64,000 bases of DNA. It comes from Nocardia amikacinitolerans NBRC 108937 (GTDB lineage: Bacteria; Actinomycetota; Actinomycetes; Mycobacteriales; Mycobacteriaceae). Where the stretch lies: the NCBI RefSeq assembly GCF_001612615.1, contig NZ_BDAU01000022.1, positions 117,023 through 181,022 of the forward strand. Direction: 5' to 3'. This document shows, piece after piece, positions 17,294-24,827 of this stretch. Numbering within the stretch: position 1 is the first letter of the stretch; each line of letters opens with the position of its first letter. The notes beneath the pieces were generated by a model that was not told where the DNA came from, did not search any database, and saw only the letters and a list, made by a program, of their open reading frames with translations. The position numbers were made by a program, and so were the translations under genes.

Positions 17294-18454
17294 TCAGAGT
17301 TCGTGTTCGGCGATGCGTGCGCCGATTCGTTCGAGCAGTTCGGCGGCGTCCGCTATGGAACGTGCCGGGTCGGGTTGGAGGTCGCTCAGCGGGTAGCAGG
17401 TGGTGAAGCCCGCGGCCCGGAGGGCTTCCGGGGATAGTTCGACGCGACCGGCTACCGCGACGACCGGCACGCCAGCGGCGCGCGCCGCGCGGCAGACGCC
17501 GATGGGCGCCTTGCCGTGCAGGCTTTGGGCGTCGAGGGAGCCTTCGCCCGTCACGACGAGGGACGCGTCGCGGACCAGGGCCGGGAAGTCGAGGAGTTCG
17601 AGTAGTACCTCGATACCGCTGCGCACCTCGGCGCCGAGTACGGCGAGAGCGCCGAAGCCGGTGCCGCCCGCCGCGCCCGCCCCCGGAAGTTCGGCGAACT
17701 CAGGGCCGACGAGGTTCGCCCAATTGGTCAGCGCCGCTTCGAGAATCGACTGCTGCTCCGCGTCGGCGCCCTTCTGCGGGCCATATACCGCGACCGCGCC
17801 TTTCGGGCCGAGGAGCGGATTGTCCACGTCGCAGGCGAGTGTGAATCGAGCCGCGGCGGCTTTCGGGTGCAGGGCGGCGCGATCGACCTGCGTGGCGCGC
17901 ACCAAACCACCTCCGCCCAAAGGCAATTCGAGGCCGTCGTGATCGAGCACCCGGACGCCGAGGGCGCGCAGCAGACCCGCACCGCCATCGGTGGACGCGC
18001 TGCCGCCCAAGCCGAGCACGATGTGCGTCGCACCGCGGTCGAGCGCGTCCGCGATGACGACGCCGAGCCCCTCCGTCCCCGCGCCGAGCGGATCGAATCG
18101 CCCGCCGGGAAGTTTCACCAGTCCGACGACCTCGGCCAGCTCTACGACCGCCGTATCCCCACGCCTCGCGTAGGCGGCGGCCGTGGGGACTCCCGTCGGC
18201 CCCGGCGCGATCGTCTCGACCCGCTCCCACCCCGCGGTGACGAACGCGTCCACGGTTCCGTCACCACCGTCGGCGACCGGAACCCGTCGTATCTCCGCAT
18301 CCGGCCGCACCGAGGCGATCCCAGCGGCCAACGCGGCCGCTACCTCGGACGCGGTCAGCGAACCCTTGAACTTGTCAGGCGCGAGCAGCACGTGGCCGTT
18401 TCGTCCGCTGCCGGTACCGATATCGGTCCGCACCGGTAAGCCGGGCTGATTCAC
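17294..18454 (-). CDS. Glycerate kinase, GlxK/GarK type
   Basis: A 386-residue glycerate kinase of the GK-I family, which phosphorylates D-glycerate to a phosphoglycerate with ATP and links glyoxylate or serine breakdown to glycolysis. Seen: LLAPDKFKGSLTASEVA near the N-terminus, VADGGDGTVDAF, LGLGGSASTDGGAGLL, and DAQSLHGKAPIGVCRAA near the C-terminus. Its ATG (18454) is three bases after the HxlR regulator stop, so the two genes form an operon under that regulator's promoter. Confidence 0.92.
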   Translation of the reverse strand: MNQPGLPVRTDIGTGSGRNGHVLLAPDKFKGSLTASEVAAALAAGIASVRPDAEIRRVPVADGGDGTVDAFVTAGWERVETIAPGPTGVPTAAAYARRGDTAVVELAEVVGLVKLPGGRFDPLGAGTEGLGVVIADALDRGATHIVLGLGGSASTDGGAGLLRALGVRVLDHDGLELPLGGGGLVRATQVDRAALHPKAAAARFTLACDVDNPLLGPKGAVAVYGPQKGADAEQQSILEAALTNWANLVGPEFAELPGAGAAGGTGFGALAVLGAEVRSGIEVLLELLDFPALVRDASLVVTGEGSLDAQSLHGKAPIGVCRAARAAGVPVVAVAGRVELSPEALRAAGFTTCYPLSDLQPDPARSIADAAELLERIGARIAEHEL

Positions 18455-18457
18455 CCC

Positions 18458-18811
18458 TCACCCGACCGACGCCAGGTTCCCCAGCAGTTCCACCCGGTGC
18501 TTGTCGCCCCACTCCTCGAGCGGCCGCAGCGCCACCGCGAGCTCGTGGCCGATCGGGGTCAGCGAGTACTCGACGCGCGGTGGAATCTCCGGGAACACCT
18601 CGCGATGCACGACGCCGCTGGCCTCCATCTGCCGCAGATTCTCGGCCAGGACCTTCTCGCTCACACCCTGGAGCAGCCGCCGGATCTCGCCGAAGCGCTG
18701 CGGTCCCGCGCCGAGCACCCACATCAGGTGCAGCTTCCACTTCCCGCCGACGACGTCGATGGCGACCGACATGCCGCACGCATCGTGATCTACGCCACTG
18801 TTGCCGTTCAT
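18458..18811 (-). CDS. HxlR-family transcriptional regulator
   Basis: A 117-residue winged-helix regulator of the HxlR type: DACGMSVAIDVVGGKWKLHL at the N-terminus, FGEIRRLLQGVSEKVLAENL as the recognition region, then REVFPEIPPRVEYSLTPIGHEL. HxlR proteins commonly sense redox or electrophile stress through an N-terminal Cys, here near residue 11. It is divergent from the imine-reductase-like gene and in one operon with glycerate kinase. The 138-bp shared promoter region has short palindromes such as GTCGAC, but no clear operator. Confidence 0.9.
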   Translation of the reverse strand: MNGNSGVDHDACGMSVAIDVVGGKWKLHLMWVLGAGPQRFGEIRRLLQGVSEKVLAENLRQMEASGVVHREVFPEIPPRVEYSLTPIGHELAVALRPLEEWGDKHRVELLGNLASVG

Positions 18812-18949
18812 CGCCGACCTCCTGACCATATTTCGGACCTCGAGGTAAGTATCCCCACCCCGACGTACGGTCTTGTCGACTCTACCTGCACAGACGACCA
18901 TCGGTACCGGCGCCGCGAACCAGCAGAACCAGAACCGAAGGGGCACACA

Positions 18950-19831
18950 ATGTCCGAGCAGTCCACCCGTTCCGTATCCGTCGTCGGTCTCGGCCCGATG
19001 GGCCAGTCGATGGTGCGGGCGTTCCTCGACGCGGGCGTCGAGGTGACCGTCTGGAACCGCAGCACCGCGAAGGTCGACGCGATGGTCGAACTCGGCGCCA
19101 AGCGGGCCGCGACGGTCGCCGAGGCGCTCGACGCCAACGAGGTGACCGTGCTCAGCCTGACCCACTACGCCGCCATGTACGACGTGCTCGGCCAGGCCGA
19201 GGACCGGCTGGCCGGCAAGGTGATCGCCAACCTGTCGTCCGATTCGCCGGAGAAGGCACGCGCGGGCGCGGCGTGGGTGCGTGAGCGCGGCGCGCAGTTC
19301 ATCTCCGGCGGCGTGATGTCGGCCGGTGACAACATCACCCACCCGGCGTCCTACATCTTCTACAGCGGTCCGCGCGAGGTGTTCGACGCGCACGCCGAGC
19401 TGCTGCGCCCGCTGAGCCCGCAGGAGTACCTCGGCGCGGACGACGGTCTGGCGCAGATCTTCTACCAGGCGCTGCTCACCGTCTTCCATCCGTGGCTGCT
19501 CGCCTTCGACCAGGCCACCGCCATGATCACGAAGTCCGGCCACGACGTCGCCCAGTTCGTGCCGTTCGCGGTGCGCTCCAGCGAGGCGTACCCGTACTTC
19601 ATGGAGCAGTTCTCCGTCGCCAATCAGGCCGGCGGCTGGGCCGACCTGGCCAGCCTGAAGATGATGGACGCGGGCGCGCAGCACATCATCGACGCCAGCG
19701 AGGAGGTCGGCGTCGACGCCACCTTCTCGCACACCGCCCAGGCCTTCTGGCGCAAGGCGATCGCCGCCAGCGAGGAGCGCGGCAAGGCGGTCTCCACCTA
19801 CGAACTCATGCTGGGCGACCGCCAGGGCTGA
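18950..19831 (+). CDS. NAD(P)-dependent oxidoreductase, imine-reductase-like
   Basis: A 293-residue protein with a 6-phosphogluconate/beta-hydroxyacid-dehydrogenase Rossmann domain (VSVVGLGPMGQSMVRAFLDA, then VTVWNRS, which favours NADPH through Asn-Arg-Ser). A helical C-terminal domain carries DDGLAQIFYQALLTVFHPWL and FSVANQAGGWADLASLKMMD. The catalytic Lys of beta-hydroxyacid dehydrogenases is not evident and the second domain resembles imine reductases. The substrate is unknown. It is divergent from the HxlR gene, the usual arrangement for a regulator and its target. Confidence 0.85.
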   Translation: MSEQSTRSVSVVGLGPMGQSMVRAFLDAGVEVTVWNRSTAKVDAMVELGAKRAATVAEALDANEVTVLSLTHYAAMYDVLGQAEDRLAGKVIANLSSDSPEKARAGAAWVRERGAQFISGGVMSAGDNITHPASYIFYSGPREVFDAHAELLRPLSPQEYLGADDGLAQIFYQALLTVFHPWLLAFDQATAMITKSGHDVAQFVPFAVRSSEAYPYFMEQFSVANQAGGWADLASLKMMDAGAQHIIDASEEVGVDATFSHTAQAFWRKAIAASEERGKAVSTYELMLGDRQG

Positions 19832-19871
19832 ACCACTCGGTGACCCTCCCAAAGCAGTTCACACACACCCT

Positions 19872-19922
19872 GTATACGCCTCACATAGGCACCGCCTTTG
19901 TGGGGCGTATACGCGGTCTGTG
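19872..19922. repeat. Hairpin repeat at convergent gene ends, copy B
   Basis: GTATACGCC-T-CACA (19872-19885) pairs with TGTG-G-GGCGTATAC (19899-19912). The right half lines up in register with the 38477-38541 element at about 18 of 28 bases. It sits between the convergent oxidoreductase and XRE regulator stops. Confidence 0.65.
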
Positions 19923-19935
19923 GGAACGCCTGGGT

Positions 19936-20178
19936 TCAAGCGGTTTCGGATTGGGAGCCGAGGCGGGGGAAGGGGGTGGTGGAGAAGACGACCTCCACCG
20001 CTACCTCGAAGTACTGGGCGATTCGAAGCGCGAGGTGGAGGCTTGGGCTGTATTCGCCGCGTTCGAGGTAGCCGATCGTCTGGTAGTGCACGCCGAGCGC
20101 CTCCGCCAGCTCGCGCCGGGAGATGCGGCGCTCGGCGCGCAGCATCGCGATCCGGTTGTAGATGACCTCAGTAGGCAC
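19936..20178 (-). CDS. Small XRE-family transcriptional regulator
   Basis: An 80-residue Cro/CI-type helix-turn-helix protein: YNRIAMLRAERRISRRELAEALGVHYQTIGYLERGEYSPSLHLALR covers nearly the whole protein (quoted in part: RRELAEALGVHYQTIGYLER). Such stand-alone HTH proteins usually end ABC-2 exporter operons and autoregulate them. GTG 20178 overlaps the permease stop by 11 bp. The likely operator is the inverted repeat at 21980-21992, ahead of the operon. Confidence 0.88.
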   Translation of the reverse strand: MPTEVIYNRIAMLRAERRISRRELAEALGVHYQTIGYLERGEYSPSLHLALRIAQYFEVAVEVVFSTTPFPRLGSQSETA

Positions 20179-21019
20179 GCTGCATGGCCTTCTCGCGGCG
20201 GGCGGCGACGCTGGAACCCGATTCCCTGCGCGCCATCCTGCGCAACAGGATCGGCGCGACGAGGAAACCGGTGGCGGCCCAGATGCCAAGCACCGCAATG
20301 GTTTCCAAGTGACGCCAGGAACCGCCGAGCTCGACCGCCGCGGCCTCGTCCGGCAGCATCGCCGCGCGCATGCCGAGGCCGAGCCAGTACACCGGGAAGC
20401 ACTGGGCGATGCCCTGCACCCAGCCGGGCATCGAGGTGATCGGGTAGAAAATGCCCGACACCGCAACGAGTCCCATGATGGGCATGGAGGCGAATCCGAC
20501 GCCGCGCGGGCTGACGAACAGCGAACCGATGCACGCGCCGATGGGTAGCGTCGCCAACATGCCGAGCAGCACGATGCCGATCAGCGACAACCACGCGCCG
20601 ACGGTTTTCAGCTCGGTGCCGCCCACCAGGAACAACCCCGGAATCAGCACGATCACGAACGGCACGAGCACCCAGCCCGACACCGTGACCACCTTGCCGA
20701 CCAGGTAGCCCACCATGCCGTTCGGAGTCGCCTTGGCGCGCAACAGGGTTCCGTCCTCGCGCTCCATGCTGAGCAGCTGGCCGATGCCGAAGATCCCGTT
20801 GAAGGCGACCAGCATGCCCAGGATGCTCGGCAGCGCGAGCGAGCCGAGCTCGAAGCCGCTGGCCTCGAACTTCGCGTCGCGCATGAAGAACAGCACGACG
20901 ACCATGATGACCGGCCAGAACAGCATCCCGAACAGATCTTGGCCGTTGGTCACCGATTGCCGCAGCTCGATCCCGCCGCGGGACAAGCCAGCTCGGACCG
21001 CGTTCGTCGTCGGGTTCAT
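20168..21019 (-). CDS. ABC-2 type permease
   Basis: A 283-residue integral membrane protein with about six helices (such as FGMLFWPVIMVVVLFFM and VLVPFVIVLIPGLFLVGG). The ABC-2 motif region is LLSMEREDGTLLRAKATPNG, and the late loop is GIFYPITSMPGWVQGIAQCF. It pairs with the ATPase encoded just upstream (4-bp ATGA overlap) to export an unknown substrate. A short basic C-terminal tail ends in REKAMQRAY. Confidence 0.9.
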   Translation of the reverse strand: MNPTTNAVRAGLSRGGIELRQSVTNGQDLFGMLFWPVIMVVVLFFMRDAKFEASGFELGSLALPSILGMLVAFNGIFGIGQLLSMEREDGTLLRAKATPNGMVGYLVGKVVTVSGWVLVPFVIVLIPGLFLVGGTELKTVGAWLSLIGIVLLGMLATLPIGACIGSLFVSPRGVGFASMPIMGLVAVSGIFYPITSMPGWVQGIAQCFPVYWLGLGMRAAMLPDEAAAVELGGSWRHLETIAVLGIWAATGFLVAPILLRRMARRESGSSVAARREKAMQRAY

Positions 21020-21945
21020 CGCTTCACCTCCTCCAGGGCGTGGACCTCGTTCGACATCTCGCCGGATTCGAACTGTCGCACCAGTGTCATATACGTGTCC
21101 TCGAGCGACGCGCGCCGCACCTCCAGCTCGCCGATGTCCTCGCCGTACTGTTTGAACAGCTCGTAGACGAACTTGGTCGACTCGGTGGTGGTGTGCACGA
21201 AGCGCTGGTCGTCACGGGTCCAGCGCACCTCGGCCTCGCCCGCGATGCGGCGGGAGAGCTCGTCGGCAGAGCCGTCCGCGATGATCCGCCCGCCCGCCAG
21301 GATCAGGATGCGGTCGGCCAGCTTCTCGGCCTCGTCCAAGTCGTGGGTGGTGAGCAGAATGGTGGTCTGCTGATCGTCGGCCAAACGGTGTACCAGGTCG
21401 TGGAATTCGCGACGGGCCTGCGGATCGAAGCCTGCGGTCGGCTCGTCGAGGAAGAGCAGTTCCGGGCGGCCGACGATGCCGATAGCCACGTCGAGCCTGC
21501 GGCGCTGACCGCCGGACAGCGACATGATCTTCGCGCCCGCCTGTTCGGTCAGGCCGACGGCCGCGATGAGCTCGTCGGTGTCCCACGGTCGGCGGATTCG
21601 TTCGGTTCCGTACGGCGCGTAGTACCCGCCGAGATGGGAAAGTAGTTCGCGCACACGCCATTTGCCGTGATCGCGCCAGGATTGCAGGACGACGCCGACG
21701 CGTGCCCGCCAGGCCTCGTCGCCGTGCGCGGGATCGGCGCCGAGCACCTGCACCCGGCCCGCCGAACGGATGCGGAAGCCTTCGAGGATTTCGATCGTGG
21801 TGGTCTTGCCCGCGCCGTTGGGACCGAGTAGTGCGAGGACTTCGCCGTGGCGTGCCTGAAACCCGACATCGTGCAGGACGTCCTTCGCGCCGTAGCGCAT
21901 TCGCAGACCCTCGACGTCGATCACGACGCCATCGCCCACAGTCAT
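21016..21945 (-). CDS. ABC transporter ATP-binding protein
   Basis: A 309-residue ABC-2 exporter ATPase. Walker A is GPNGAGKT (41-48), the signature is LSGGQRRRLDVAIG, and Walker B is LLFLDEPTAGFD with the H-switch TTHDLDEAEKLADRI. The C-terminal region of about 80 residues ends in LEDTYMTLVRQF. It is the first gene of a three-gene operon (ATPase, permease, XRE regulator). ATG 21945 follows GGGAGGG by seven bases. The exporter's substrate cannot be told; antibiotic or lipid export is usual. Confidence 0.92.
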   Translation of the reverse strand: MTVGDGVVIDVEGLRMRYGAKDVLHDVGFQARHGEVLALLGPNGAGKTTTIEILEGFRIRSAGRVQVLGADPAHGDEAWRARVGVVLQSWRDHGKWRVRELLSHLGGYYAPYGTERIRRPWDTDELIAAVGLTEQAGAKIMSLSGGQRRRLDVAIGIVGRPELLFLDEPTAGFDPQARREFHDLVHRLADDQQTTILLTTHDLDEAEKLADRILILAGGRIIADGSADELSRRIAGEAEVRWTRDDQRFVHTTTESTKFVYELFKQYGEDIGELEVRRASLEDTYMTLVRQFESGEMSNEVHALEEVKR

Positions 21946-22272
21946 GGCATTCCCTCCCGTTGTGTGGACCGGATGACTCGTAGCATACCTACTACATTTC
22001 GCCGGAACAATGCTCAATCCGCTCGACAGCCCGCGACGGGCAGATGCTCCTCGATACCGCCTTCACCGCGCGCTTCTCGGCGGGTCCTTCCGAAAGCGAT
22101 TGGTGCACAATTGCCGTCGCTCACGACAGGTTCGAGCCGCATGATCGGCCCGCCATCCGTTCCGGTTTCGGGCTCGCCGAAGGCGGGCGAGGACCCAGCC
22201 GATCGGGTCTCGAGTCGGAGGCCGCGCGGCGTGGGGCGTTGCCTTATGGGCGTTGGTTATTCAGGGTTGGCT
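21946..22272. other. Divergent promoter region of the ABC operon
   Basis: The left end holds the ABC-operon promoter and the GTAG-N5-CTAC repeat. The remaining 280 bp up to the zinc-ribbon ORF show no convincing gene. A short open frame on the plus strand from 22044 has neither a ribosome-binding site nor a recognisable protein. Confidence 0.5.
21980..21992 (-). promoter_or_regulatory. GTAG-N5-CTAC inverted repeat over the ABC-operon promoter
   Basis: GTAGCATACCTAC contains, on the minus strand, TATGCT as a plausible -10 element about 35 bp ahead of the ATPase start. Overlap of a short inverted repeat with the -10 suits repression by the XRE protein encoded at the operon's end. This assignment is inferred. 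Confidence 0.4.
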
Positions 22273-22473
22273 ATGCCTGACACCTGCCCCACCTGCTCGT
22301 GGTCCTCGCCGATGCTCGTGTCCTCGCATCGTTCCGTTCGCTATTTGCGCTGCGTGTGCGGTAGATGGCTGGTTTCGCACGGTGGGAGAGTCGAGTTGGT
22401 TGCCGGGGGTGGCGGGGCCGCGAAAACTCGGGCGGCTGAACATCTGGAGTTGATTCCACTACCCGAAGGGTGA
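22273..22473 (+). CDS. Small zinc-ribbon-like protein
   Basis: A 66-residue protein with two Cys pairs spaced like a zinc ribbon: CPTC near residue 5 and CVCG about 25 residues later, joined by SPMLVSSHRSVRYLR, then GRWLV. This arrangement is seen in small uncharacterised actinobacterial proteins and is unlikely to arise by chance. ATG 22273 has no good Shine-Dalgarno sequence. The role is unknown; nucleic-acid or protein binding is typical of such ribbons. Confidence 0.6.
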   Translation: MPDTCPTCSWSSPMLVSSHRSVRYLRCVCGRWLVSHGGRVELVAGGGGAAKTRAAEHLELIPLPEG

Positions 22474-22580
22474 TTCGCGTTCGGTGGTGCGGTGCCGTCG
22501 GCTTCGACGGTCCGCCTCGAGTATTCGACGGCATCGCGTTGGCCGCTGGTGGAAGCGCCTGGTAGAGCTGTCGCCCAGAG

Positions 22581-22650
22581 AACAGAGAGCAGTGCTCTTG
22601 ACTCCGAGGCCAGCGGCGTGGATCATTGTTCTCAACAGAGAGCACCGCTC
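22581..22650 (+). promoter_or_regulatory. Repeated AGAGC-N3-GCTC sites ahead of the nitroreductase gene
   Basis: AACAGAGAGCA occurs at 22581-22591 and again at 22634-22644. The first continues into the palindrome AGAGC-AGT-GCTCT (22586-22598), directly abutting a -35-like TTGACT (22598-22603). The second continues as AGAGC-ACC-GCTC just before the start. Two such sites flanking the promoter suggest a dimeric repressor of the downstream gene. Confidence 0.5.
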
Positions 22651-22665
22651 GCAACAGGAGTCACC

Positions 22666-23112
22666 ATGAACGCCAGCACCCGCTACATCGCCCCCACCGG
22701 CCTCGATCCCCTCATGAACCGCGTCTTCAACTGGCTGCCCAAGCTGGGGATCAGCGTCGCCGGGTCGCGATTGCTTGCCGTCCGGGGCCGCAAGAGCGGG
22801 GAGTGGCGGACCACGATGGTGAACCTGCTGGTCGACGAGACCGGCACGCGCTACTTGGTCGCGCCGCGCGGGCACACGCAGTGGGTGCGGAATCTGCGGG
22901 TCGCGGGCGAGGGCGAGTTGCGACTCGGGCGCAAGACCGAGGCGTTCTCGGCCACCGAGGTCGCCGACGCGGACAAGGTTCCGGTGCTGCGGGTGTACCT
23001 GGAGAAGTGGGGCTGGGAAGTCAACCGATTCTTCGAGGGCGTCACGAAGGACGCCACCGACGCCGAACTCGCCGCCATCGCACCGGGTTTCCCGGTCTTC
23101 CGGCTCGCCTGA
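22666..23112 (+). CDS. Deazaflavin (F420)-dependent nitroreductase-family protein
   Basis: A 148-residue member of the Ddn-like F420-dependent nitroreductase/quinone reductase family. Seen: LLAVRGRKSGEWRTTMVNLL (the cofactor-binding RKSG motif), RYLVAPRGHTQWVRNLRVAG and ELRLGRKTEAF. The family reduces quinones or activates nitroimidazoles using F420H2. The length is normal. ATG 22666 follows AGGAG by 6 bp. Possible operators lie at 22581-22650. The region beyond its stop carries the dispersed GTGACCTTCGGT repeats. Confidence 0.9.
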   Translation: MNASTRYIAPTGLDPLMNRVFNWLPKLGISVAGSRLLAVRGRKSGEWRTTMVNLLVDETGTRYLVAPRGHTQWVRNLRVAGEGELRLGRKTEAFSATEVADADKVPVLRVYLEKWGWEVNRFFEGVTKDATDAELAAIAPGFPVFRLA

Positions 23113-23281
23113 ATCCGCACTCGGCTGAAAGTCCGCCGAAATCCGTTGTGCTCGATCGAGAAATCCGCAGCGCAGGTGAGTTCCGCGGACAAATGCACGC
23201 AGGCGCAGCTACTGCCGCGGCCAGAATGGTCGGCGCGGTAGCCGACCGAATGCCACCGCCATCCCGCCAGACCGACTGGAC

Positions 23282-23361
23282 GTGACCTTCATTCACCCGA
23301 CCTGCTTGCCCGATGAGCCGACCGAGGGTGCGGTGGGCTGGTCAATGGTGACCTTCGGTTG
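23282..23361. repeat. Dispersed GGTGACCTTCGGT motifs, second locus
   Basis: Copies related to those at 44-163: GTGACCTTC (23282-23290), CCGACCGAGGGTG (23318-23330, reverse) and GGTGACCTTCGGTTG (23347-23361). They lie between the convergent nitroreductase and aroQ stops, a position like that behind leuS. The rest of the 279-bp gap holds nothing recognised. Confidence 0.55.
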
Positions 23362-23391
23362 CTTGTCCGACCTTTGTGGACGGGCACTACC

Positions 23392-23829
23392 TCAGCGAGT
23401 CGCCAGGAATTCGATCGCCGCGGCGTATCCCTGAATTCCCATTCCCGCGATCACCGCCGTCGCGATGGGCGAGATGAAGGAATGGTGCCGAAACTCCTCC
23501 CGTGCGTGCACATTGCTGATGTGCACCTCCACGATCGGCACCTCAGGAATGACAAGCGCGTCGCGCAACGCCACCGAGGTGTGGGTCAACCCGCCGGGAT
23601 TGATCACGATCCCCGACTCGGCTCCCCGCGCCTGGTGAATCCGATCGATCAGCGCCCCTTCGTGATTGGACTGGAACGCGACGATCTCCCTGTCGAACCT
23701 GGCCGCCGTCCGCTCGCACAGTTCGACCACGTCGTCGAGCGTGGCCGAACCGTACACCTCCGGCTGGCGGGTGCCGAGCATGTTCAGGTTCGGCCCGTTG
23801 AGTACCAGGATCGGTGCGGTATCGGCCAT
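23392..23829 (-). CDS. aroQ: 3-dehydroquinate dehydratase, type II
   Basis: A 145-residue type II dehydroquinase, the third step of the shikimate pathway. Signature motifs are all present: LVLNGPNLNMLGTRQPEVYG (catalytic Tyr in the RxPxxYG motif), FQSNHEGALIDRIHQA, the NPGGLTHTSVAL loop, VEVHISNVHAREEFRHHS with the catalytic His, and GMGIQGYAAAIEFL. The aromatic-acid cluster aroK/aroB/aroC is not in this window, so this copy stands apart from it. It lies 14 bp after a gene of unknown function and is likely co-transcribed with it. Confidence 0.95.
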   Translation of the reverse strand: MADTAPILVLNGPNLNMLGTRQPEVYGSATLDDVVELCERTAARFDREIVAFQSNHEGALIDRIHQARGAESGIVINPGGLTHTSVALRDALVIPEVPIVEVHISNVHAREEFRHHSFISPIATAVIAGMGIQGYAAAIEFLATR

Positions 23830-23843
23830 GCCGTCACCCTAAT

Positions 23844-24440
23844 TCACAGACCCTTCGGACCTTCCGATCGCAGGTCGTCCACTTTGCGCATGGCGGTGCG
23901 CAGCTCCTCGAGCCACGCCTCGGCGTGCTTGCCCGCCAGCTTCACCGTCCAGGCCAGCGCGTCCGAGCGGGAACGGGCGACGCCGGAGTCGACAAGGGTG
24001 TCGAGGACCTTGCGTTCCGGCTGGCGCAGCCGCGTCATGACCGGAACGGCGAGCTGGGTGAACATGATTCGCTCGCCATCCACCGAGACGCCCCACGCCA
24101 CATTGCGGGCGTAGCGGTGCTGTGCCTCGCCCGCGATCTGCATCCGCGCGGGGCGGGTGGATTCGCGGAAGCGAGCGATGGCGCCCTCTTTCGTCGCGGT
24201 CGGGATCTTCTCGGTGGGCGCTTCGGTGTCCTCGCCGTCGGCGCGTTCGGGCTTGGGCAGCGGCAGCTCACCGATGACCACGATCTCGTCGCGGTCGACT
24301 TCGATGACCGGTTTGCCGACGAACCAGTCGCTTGGCAATCGCCCGGCGAACCAGTCGGGCACGTCGGCGGGGTCGGGGAGATCGGCCTGCTGCCAACCGC
24401 CTGGGCGTCCGAAACCTCGTCCGCGATGTTCGTTTCTCAT
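23844..24440 (-). CDS. Conserved hypothetical protein
   Basis: A 198-residue soluble protein I do not recognise beyond a resemblance to uncharacterised actinobacterial proteins. The N-terminus is basic and Gly-rich (RNEHRGRGFGRPGGW), followed by PDWFAGRLPSDWFVGKPVIEVDRDEIVVIGEL (seen in parts), an acidic linker (GEDTEAPTEK), and a helical second half with WGVSVDGERIMFTQLAVPVM and LRQPERKVLDTLVDSGVARS. That half resembles a short helix-rich DNA- or protein-binding domain. It is the first gene of a unit with aroQ. Confidence 0.75.
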   Translation of the reverse strand: MRNEHRGRGFGRPGGWQQADLPDPADVPDWFAGRLPSDWFVGKPVIEVDRDEIVVIGELPLPKPERADGEDTEAPTEKIPTATKEGAIARFRESTRPARMQIAGEAQHRYARNVAWGVSVDGERIMFTQLAVPVMTRLRQPERKVLDTLVDSGVARSRSDALAWTVKLAGKHAEAWLEELRTAMRKVDDLRSEGPKGL

Positions 24441-24827
24441 GGCGAGTCACCTGGCTTACTCTGGTGCAGTGCTTTCAATGATTACAAGATTACGCCGCAA
24501 GAGTGCACGGCGGTTCCGCTCTGCGTGAACAGGATCGAGAGGGGGTACTCCAGGGAGGTCGCACTGTGTCGGGCGGCCCGACTCGAGACGGATTCACCGA
24601 CGTAGGTGGTTCTTGCCCGCGTTCGCGTTCCGGCCGGTACGGTAGCGGCGCCGGTTATCGCCTTGTGACTGGATACCGTTATCGATCGGTCCCTCGAAGA
24701 CTCGTCTTCGGGCACAATTGACAATGCTGAGCGTGGGTAACGGCCCGGTCACCGGGACGTCGCAAACAGGTTCATTTCAGGTACGGTGGTCTTGTTGCTG
24801 GAGTGACAAGAGTGAAGAGTGGGCGAT
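24441..24827. other. Divergent intergenic region ahead of the PBP-like gene
   Basis: About 390 bp. A GTG at 24565 preceded by GGGAGG opens a 51-codon frame, but the predicted Arg/Tyr/Gly-rich peptide resembles nothing and I do not call it. TACGGT (24782-24787) is a possible -10 for the downstream lipoprotein. Nothing else is identified. Confidence 0.4.

Noticed and set aside
24565..24721. A 51-codon ORF with a good GGGAGG site
   Set aside because: The peptide is Arg/Gly/Tyr-rich without similarity to anything, and it occupies a divergent promoter region. Too weak to call.
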